Shown: piece after piece, positions 58,438 through 64,000 of the stretch
Layout: every line of letters begins with the position of its first letter
How positions within the stretch are numbered: position 1 is the stretch's first letter
NCBI GenBank assembly: GCA_033220425.1
Contig: CM065648.1
Location: 3,348,001 to 3,412,000, forward strand
DNA: 64,000 nucleotides
Direction of reading: 5' to 3'
DNA from: Lepraria neglecta
Lineage: Eukaryota; Ascomycota; Lecanoromycetes; Lecanorales; Stereocaulaceae
Translations under genes and position numbers: made by a program
The notes under the pieces: model-generated
The model's input: only the letters and a program-made list of their open reading frames with translations
Database searches by the model: none
Told to the model about the DNA's origin: nothing

Positions 58438-59453
58438 ATGTCAGACAAGGCTGGGAGAGTAGTGTTTATAGGTATCGTACCTCCGAAAGTGAATTTTCCC
58501 TACCAGCCCTCACTGACCGCTCCCAGGGAACATCCCTTATGGTAGAAGCAACCTTCACCTCCTCATCCGTTCAACATTAACACCATCCAGGCCTCACCGA
58601 AGAACAAATCGTCCACATCTTCAGTACAGCAGGTCAAGTGCTAAACTTCCGACTCGTCTATGACAATGAAACCGGCCGACCAAAAGGTTTCGGCTTCGCA
58701 GAATTCATAGACACAGATTCTGCCTCATCAGCAGTCCGGAATCTCAACAACTACGAAATCATGGGTCGCGAGCTACGCGTGGACTTCTCACACGTTGGAG
58801 GCAAAGACGATGTAGCTCCGACAGGATACAATGCACAACAGCAACCACCAGCCCAACCGCCTAATGGCTACCAACTGCCTCTAGTCGGAGGTCTACCGCC
58901 TCTACCTCCAGGTACAGACCTTCCGCCAAACATCACCTGCCCAGACGCCATTTCCAAAACCCTCTCCACCCTCCCGCCAGCCCAACTTCTCGATATCCTC
59001 TCACAGATGAAGGTCCTAGTAATGGGCGACCCAGCAAAAGCTACCGAGCTCCTCAAACAAGCGCCTCAACTCTCCTACGCCATCTTCCAAGCCCTCCTCC
59101 TCATGGGACTAGTCGACACCTCAGTCCTCGGCTCAGTCGTCGAGCAAGCCCAACAACCCACTCAGCCACCATCGCAGCCCGTTCCTCCTCGACCGGCTCC
59201 AGCTTACCAGGCTCCACCTCCACAGACTTACCCTCCATACCCTCAACCCAGTCAAATGCACGCCCCTACGCCGCCCGTGCACAATCAGCCATATCAGCCG
59301 CCGCCAGTGCAGCAACCACCGCCTCAGCAAGGGCAGAACCCGGAGGATCTAATCAAGCAGGTTATGGCTCTATCACCGCAGCAGATTGATGCATTGCCGC
59401 CGGCGGATAGGGCACAGGTTATGGCGTTGAGGCAGCAGCTAAGAGGCTATTAG
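58438..59453 (+). CDS. RNA15: Cleavage stimulation factor, RNA15/CSTF2 type (303 aa)
   Basis: RNA-binding subunit of the 3'-end cleavage factor (CF IA/CstF-64). Exons are 58438-58471, 58527-58541 and 58591-59453; the middle exon is only 15 nt. Splicing builds the RNP2 motif VFIGNIPY and continues GLTEEQIVHIFS. RNP1 is KGFGFAEF, and the RRM ends GRELRVDFSHVGG at about residue 90. A hinge helix bundle follows at about 130-190 (LSTLPPAQLLDILSQMK, ATELLKQAPQLSYAIFQALL). A Pro/Gln-rich linker and a C-terminal helical domain (NPEDLIKQVMALSPQQIDAL, then DRAQVMALRQQL) complete the CSTF2 layout. Branch-site-like CTGAC and ATTAAC precede the two acceptors. With MPE1 at 22-24 kb, two polyadenylation factors lie in this window, unlinked. 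Confidence 0.92.
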
Positions 59454-59905
59454 GGGGGAAATATGTGATTGGTTATTGGTACGAAGAGATACGGCTACAA
59501 GGCTGAAAATGCACTTTAGTTCAGTGATATTGTTTAGCGAGGCGTAAGGCGCTTGTCATAGGCAAGGCTGAGTGATTTTTCATAGCAAGGCATACCACCG
59601 TAGCCTTGTCCCATAGGAAATTCAACCTCACTTCATCAATCCTCGCACCATCTCCCACTCCCTTGCCCAGAAATGTAAACGAAAGAGTGGCGTACGGAGA
59701 CAATGTGACTAACATCTATCTACAGCAAGCCAAGTCGAAATGACCTGTGTACATTTCTCCTCCCAACCATTTACGCTTTGCGCCAAAGCTGCGTTGGGCA
59801 GACCGTTTCTCTCCGTCGCCGTCTCATCATTGGTGTAGAGAATCGCTGTTCCGAGTTTATCACAGTGCATGACGTCTCATATTGCAATCAAGAAGAAGCC
59901 GCTCT
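59454..59905. other. Convergent 3' intergenic region
   Basis: Between the RNA15-like (+) and the 226-aa (-) genes. Nothing supported. Confidence 0.4.
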
Positions 59906-60586
59906 TCAACCCCCAACATCAACCTTAACAACAACAGCCTTCCCCGTCCTCGTCTCATACAGCCCCATCTCATTTTCAATCCTCAAACTAACATCCATAA
60001 GCGCGATCCCAGTTCTGACTTCCCCATCTCCTAGCGGCTCAACGGTTGGAGTCTTCCACTCCGCACTAGGAGCCTTTTTTCTGAAGAAGCCCGCAGACTT
60101 TGCACCAGTTGAACCTGCTTTCGGATTCTCCATTTCATCGCCAATGAAATGGTGACCCTCCCGCCGTAATTGCATGCGCAGCTGTTCCTCCAATTCGCGA
60201 ATCACGGCTGGCTGGCGCCAGAATTCTAGGCTGTTTTCCTGGCCGCGGAGACGAATTAGGGACAGGTTTTCGGCGCTGGGGAAACCGATGATTGTTTCGC
60301 CTGGGAATGCATTTTCTTGGCCTGAGACGTCCTTGGAGCCATTATCTGAGGGTGGCTGCAAGGATGATACATTCGAAGGGATGACTAGGAGGGTTGAACT
60401 CGAGAGACCGGAGAGCACTGTGGTGTGGAGGTGCGGCGAGATGTGTTGTGTGAGGAGTGAGGAGATGAGTGTCGTGCGAGCGTTGGCGAGATTCCGAGGA
60501 AGAAATCCGGATGAGGTGGAGGGGAAAGAGATGCTTTCGGAATAGGAAGGTAGGTCACCAGGCGATAGGCCAGTATTTTTCGTCAT
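59906..60586 (-). CDS. Fungal hypothetical protein (226 aa)
   Basis: An uninterrupted ORF. The N terminus has a PY-like motif (GDLPSYSESISFPS), the kind of Pro-Ser-Tyr element bound by WW or arrestin-type partners. A helical stretch follows at about residues 35-70 (ARTTLISSLLTQHISPHLH) with a Ser-rich hydrophobic strand (GLSSSTLLVIPSNVSSL). The C-terminal half has WRQPAVIRELEEQLRMQLRR, a Lys/Arg patch before SAEWKTP, and a compact end (RTGIALMDVSLRIENEMGL, then KAVVVKVDVGG). No signal peptide or TM helix. Composition supports a real gene; I do not recognise the family by name. Confidence 0.75.
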   Translation of the reverse strand: MTKNTGLSPGDLPSYSESISFPSTSSGFLPRNLANARTTLISSLLTQHISPHLHTTVLSGLSSSTLLVIPSNVSSLQPPSDNGSKDVSGQENAFPGETIIGFPSAENLSLIRLRGQENSLEFWRQPAVIRELEEQLRMQLRREGHHFIGDEMENPKAGSTGAKSAGFFRKKAPSAEWKTPTVEPLGDGEVRTGIALMDVSLRIENEMGLYETRTGKAVVVKVDVGG

Positions 60587-61570
60587 GTTTTACAAAAGTG
60601 TGAGGGATTTTTGAGAAAGGAAGGAAGGATGCTTGTAGAGGAAAGCATCGACCCCAGGCAGGAAGGACGGTTACGTTGTGATAAAACACAAAGATCCAAC
60701 TGGGTTTGACCACGCTGAGAAAGAGTGAAGTAATTCAGGGTCTCGTGGTCTTGGAAAATGACCCGATTTTTTCCATCAAGATGTTTGCGAAAAGGATCAG
60801 GTGCATATGTGATCGGGATTGAGCATATTCTTTGTTCAATGAGAGACTGAGAAATACAGCCCACAGAAATGCCTCGTCAGCTGAGTCTTTGTACCAGAGT
60901 TTGAAAACGAGGCTCAGCCTAGGTAATCCCCCTTCCTTACTTTACTGCCATCACTGCGGCTTGGCTTTAAAGCCTTATCATGTCACGCAAAGCTTTCGGT
61001 CAATGTGGTATTCATTATCAAAACCTCAGCCTTGTGGCCATGGGCTATGCAAGGTACCTCATGCACGCAATATCCGCTAAGGATGTCTTACAGTAAATTC
61101 GAGGCTGCAGGTGGGCCATCAACCCACCGAATTTTAACTCTCCCAAGCCCCAATATTTGGTATAACCTCGTGATTATTTGGTCATAGGATGGCTGCCCTA
61201 CACAGCCCCATGGTGCCTTGTGGAGCCGAGCGAGGGTTTAGGGTGATTTATTTCTTATATCTAAGTCACAAGTTTCAAGTCGGTGAGGTACTCCCGCAAT
61301 TTTGCTCAAAGACAAGCGTCCCTTCCGCTTGTTAACACAACCTGCGGTCTTGACTTCTCTCATCTTCTTCATCACCACATCTCATTCTTAGATGGTTCAC
61401 TCACGATCAACTCTTCACTCGCTCATTTAATTCAAGCCTTCATTCCTCTGAAAGCATCATTCACCGTCCTCAACATCTACTCAAGTGGCTGAAGTAGGGT
61501 CTTTACCATTCTTTCAGTGTTGAACGTCACACAATAAACTTCGATAAGCTACCACTGACCGCCATTCACA
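60587..61570. other. Divergent intergenic region
   Basis: About 980 bp between the 226-aa gene (-) and the flotillin gene (+). No supported ORF. Confidence 0.4.
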
Positions 61571-63222
61571 ATGGGTTATCACGTTTCGGACGCAAATTCG
61601 TACCTCGTCATCACCGGCGGAGGGATTGAAGACCTCAAGATCGTGAGGAAGGCTTACGTGTACCCATGGCAAAAGTACAGCACCATCTCCATCAGCCCCT
61701 TCGACTTCGAGATCACCCTCCAGGCTATGACCATTGAGAAACTTCAGTTCTCACTGCCCGCTGTGTTCACGATCGGACCCGAAGATGAACATGACAAGCT
61801 CATCAAGTATGCCAAAATTCTTACAGGCCGCCCCGATGAGCGTGACACAAAGCGACAGGCTGCCACGGGTCGTAACCATGTCCAGGATATTGTCAAGGGG
61901 ATTATCGAGGGTGAAACCCGCGTTATTGTCTCCGGTATGACCATGGAAGAGATCTTCAAGGAGCGTCAGCTCTTCAAGAACAAGGTCATCGAGAACGTGC
62001 AGGCGGAGTTAGACCAATTTGGTCTTCGCATCTACAATGCCAACGTCAAGGAGTTGCAAGATACCGCGGGTTCTGAATATTTCAAATTCCTCAGTCGCAA
62101 GGCCCATGAAGGAGCGTCGAATCAGGCCAAAGTCGATGTCGCCAATGCTTGCATGATGGGAGAGATCGGAGAGGCAGAGAAGCGTGGAAAGACAAAACAA
62201 GAAATCAGCAAGATCGATGCAGAGACTGCTGTGCTCGAAACCAAACGCAAATCGGAGAAGGCTACCGCTGATGCTGAGCTAACAACCACCCAAACCAAGT
62301 TGAACATGGGTATTAACCTGGCCAAGATCAATGCTACTCGTCAAGCAGAAGCTAAAGATGCTGAGTTGCAACGCGAAGTCGAGCTCAAACGTGCTGAGAA
62401 GGTGGGTCCAGGTCCAGCTCTCCGCAAAGTTTTCCTTGTACTAACGGTTTCAATAGGAGCTGGAGAGGATGAGAGCGACTGATCTTGTGCAAGCAACCAT
62501 CAAGAAAGAATCGGCCCAGCAAGCTGCTGAGGCTAAGCTCTATGCTGAAACTAAAGGAGCCGACGGCATGCGTTATAAGACACAGCAAGACGCTGAAGCC
62601 AAGCTGTTCACCGATACAAAGAACGCTGAGGGTGTTTTGTATAGGCAGAGACAGGATGCGGAGGCATCTTGTAAGTTCTCGCCGTACCTAGACAGCGCAG
62701 ATTCTGACCCCAGATCCAGACTACCGCGTTGCCAAAGAAGCAGAGGCCTCACTGTACGCCGAAAAGAAGAAAGCCGAAGCTGTGACAGCGAAGGCCGAAG
62801 CCGCATTCTTCGCCAAGAAGAAGGAGGCTGAGGCCATGACCGAGATGGCCAAGGCGTATGGCCACATGTCTGATGTACTTGGTGGACCACAAGGGTATGT
62901 AGCCCCTGAGCAAGCTTATCCGAAGGGATTTAGCCTGACGTCTTGCAGACTCCTCCAATATATGATGCTCCAAGACAACACATACGAGAAGCTGGCCAAG
63001 GCGAACGCTGCCGCAATCAATGGCCTGCAACCCAAGATCACCGTGTGGAATACTGGCGAAGGTGCTGGGTCGTCGAACGATGGCACAGGCGCGATCCGAA
63101 ACATCATGCAGAGTCTTCCTCCTCTTTTGTCGACAATCAATGAGCAGACCGGCATTGCACCGCCTAGCTGGCTTGCGCAGATGGGATCGAATCAGAGCCA
63201 GGCGTTGTCGAAGGGCAAGTGA
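61571..63222 (+). CDS. Flotillin-like SPFH-domain protein (497 aa)
   Basis: Membrane microdomain scaffold of the flotillin/reggie type. Exons are 61571-62401, 62457-62670, 62720-62894 and 62949-63222, with introns of 55, 49 and 54 bp. The N terminus (MGYHVSDANSYLVITGGGI) and following SPFH domain (YPWQKYSTISISPFDFEI, SLPAVFTIGPEDE, VKGIIEGETRVIVSGMTMEE, DQFGLRIYNANVKELQD) are typical. From about residue 190 an Ala/Glu/Lys-rich coiled coil runs with repeated AEAK units (ETKRKSEKATADAELTTT, EAEASLYAEKKKAEAVTAK). The C-terminal part (MLQDNTYEKLAKANAAAING, PKITVWNTG, LLSTINEQTGIAPPSWL) matches flotillins. Membrane association is peripheral through the N-terminal part; there is no TM helix. Confidence 0.93.
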
Positions 63223-64000
63223 AAGGGCGCAAATACTAACGGGGAGGTGGTCAACGGCCATTAAACAGTCAAAAACAGATATTGGATTCCTACAGAGAAA
63301 TTTTGAGGCTGTGACTTTCCTTTCTTGCATGCGATGGGACTTTTGCTTGTAGGATACCCAGGGTAGCTGGTATTGTTTCCATAGATCAGGGTTTGAAAGC
63401 CCAAGTATGCATCAGATTACAAGATAATGGACTAATTTTTAAATCATGCGAGATTGAGTCTCGAATCCTGGCATGATACCAACACTTCTAAGGACGATAG
63501 CATATCTATCTCCAAAATGGGTAGGAACTTCTCACCGCGAAGTAAGGATGAGCGAAGTGAAAGTTGGAAAATTGCTGACTTCAGACATGTTGTTGCCTTA
63601 AGGGTTCAGCGTAAGTTCCGTTCTTCCTATAGCAAAGTACCCATGTAATAGGTGCAAAAGCGTACTCGTTGGGACGCAGTTGCAGGCATAAAGTGCGACA
63701 GTAACGACCACGACGAGGATTGGCTACAGCCGGCGAGGCTGAACGGGTGCGCAATCAGGATCAATGATTATCCCACGCCAACACCAAGCTCTCCTAGCAT
63801 ACCCGAGTTGGTCAGATCAGTCGGAGGTAGATCCGCGTTACGGCGTTTTCAGGGTCCAGTCTGGTGTGAGAGTCACCCCACATATCGAAATTTGTGGACC
63901 CTGATGACTGCCAGATCGACGATGAGCTGCCAGCCACCAATCCACATCTCGATTCACCCTCGGACCCTGATAGTGGCGAGGAAACCACGTACGGAAAATG
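63223..64000. other. Intergenic at window edge
   Basis: 3' flank of the flotillin gene. Short frames only; nothing supported. Confidence 0.4.

Noticed and set aside
1-64000. tRNA or rRNA genes and CRISPR arrays
   Set aside because: Scanned by eye for B-box-like GGTTCGAATCC on both strands and for regularly spaced repeats; the few TTCGAA words lie in coding sequence or lack any cloverleaf context. A tRNAscan run would be decisive.

Overview
The window is nuclear DNA of a filamentous ascomycete (Pezizomycotina; Dothideomycetes or a relative is my guess, not demonstrated). The evidence is many short spliceosomal introns (about 48-85 bp, GTAAGT/GTATGT-type donors, CTAAC-like branch sites, CAG/TAG ends). 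The housekeeping set also fits: large NAD-glutamate dehydrogenase, bifunctional HIS7, an MPE1-type polyadenylation factor with DWNN, zinc-knuckle and RING domains, UTP18, prohibitin-2, an NAD-malic enzyme and a flotillin. There are no operons and both strands carry genes.

Layout: 0.4-5.2 kb holds a small basic AT-hook protein and NAD-GDH. 6.4-8.4 kb holds a broken second copy of ADE2 (AIR carboxylase). 8.8-11.0 kb (+) and 16.5-19.0 kb (-) hold two diverged copies of one helical-repeat (PPR-like) gene in opposite orientation. Between them lie a single-pass Ser/Thr-rich membrane protein, a seven-TM membrane protein and a small unknown ORF. A 540-bp element with 68-bp terminal inverted repeats and a transposase remnant sits at 19.5-20.1 kb, about 45 bp upstream of UTP18. 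20-29.5 kb is dense and ordinary: UTP18, MPE1, HIS7 and an unknown 580-aa protein.

29.5-36.8 kb is gene-poor and decayed. It has a two-frame coiled-coil remnant, a GC-rich block, a lone transposon-like end, a frameshifted MADS-like ORF, a Cys-rich ORF and a pseudokinase pseudogene. 36.8-41.6 kb holds a rhodopsin-like integral membrane protein with a probable frameshift in its tail and an intact cytochrome P450. 42.0-45.4 kb is a broken MYND/DUF4470-type gene. 46.4-50.3 kb has two fungal-specific membrane proteins. 51.7-63.2 kb is intact again: NAD-malic enzyme, a HAM1-like protein, PHB2 divergent from an RNA15/CSTF2-type factor with a 15-nt microexon, an unknown 226-aa protein and a flotillin.

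The main theme is alternation between conserved gene blocks and islands of decayed gene copies. Several nonsense or catalytic changes in those islands fit CpA to TpA transitions, as expected from repeat-induced point mutation of duplicated DNA, though single-nucleotide indels are present too. All exon boundaries were read by eye; no alignment, expression data or database search was available.
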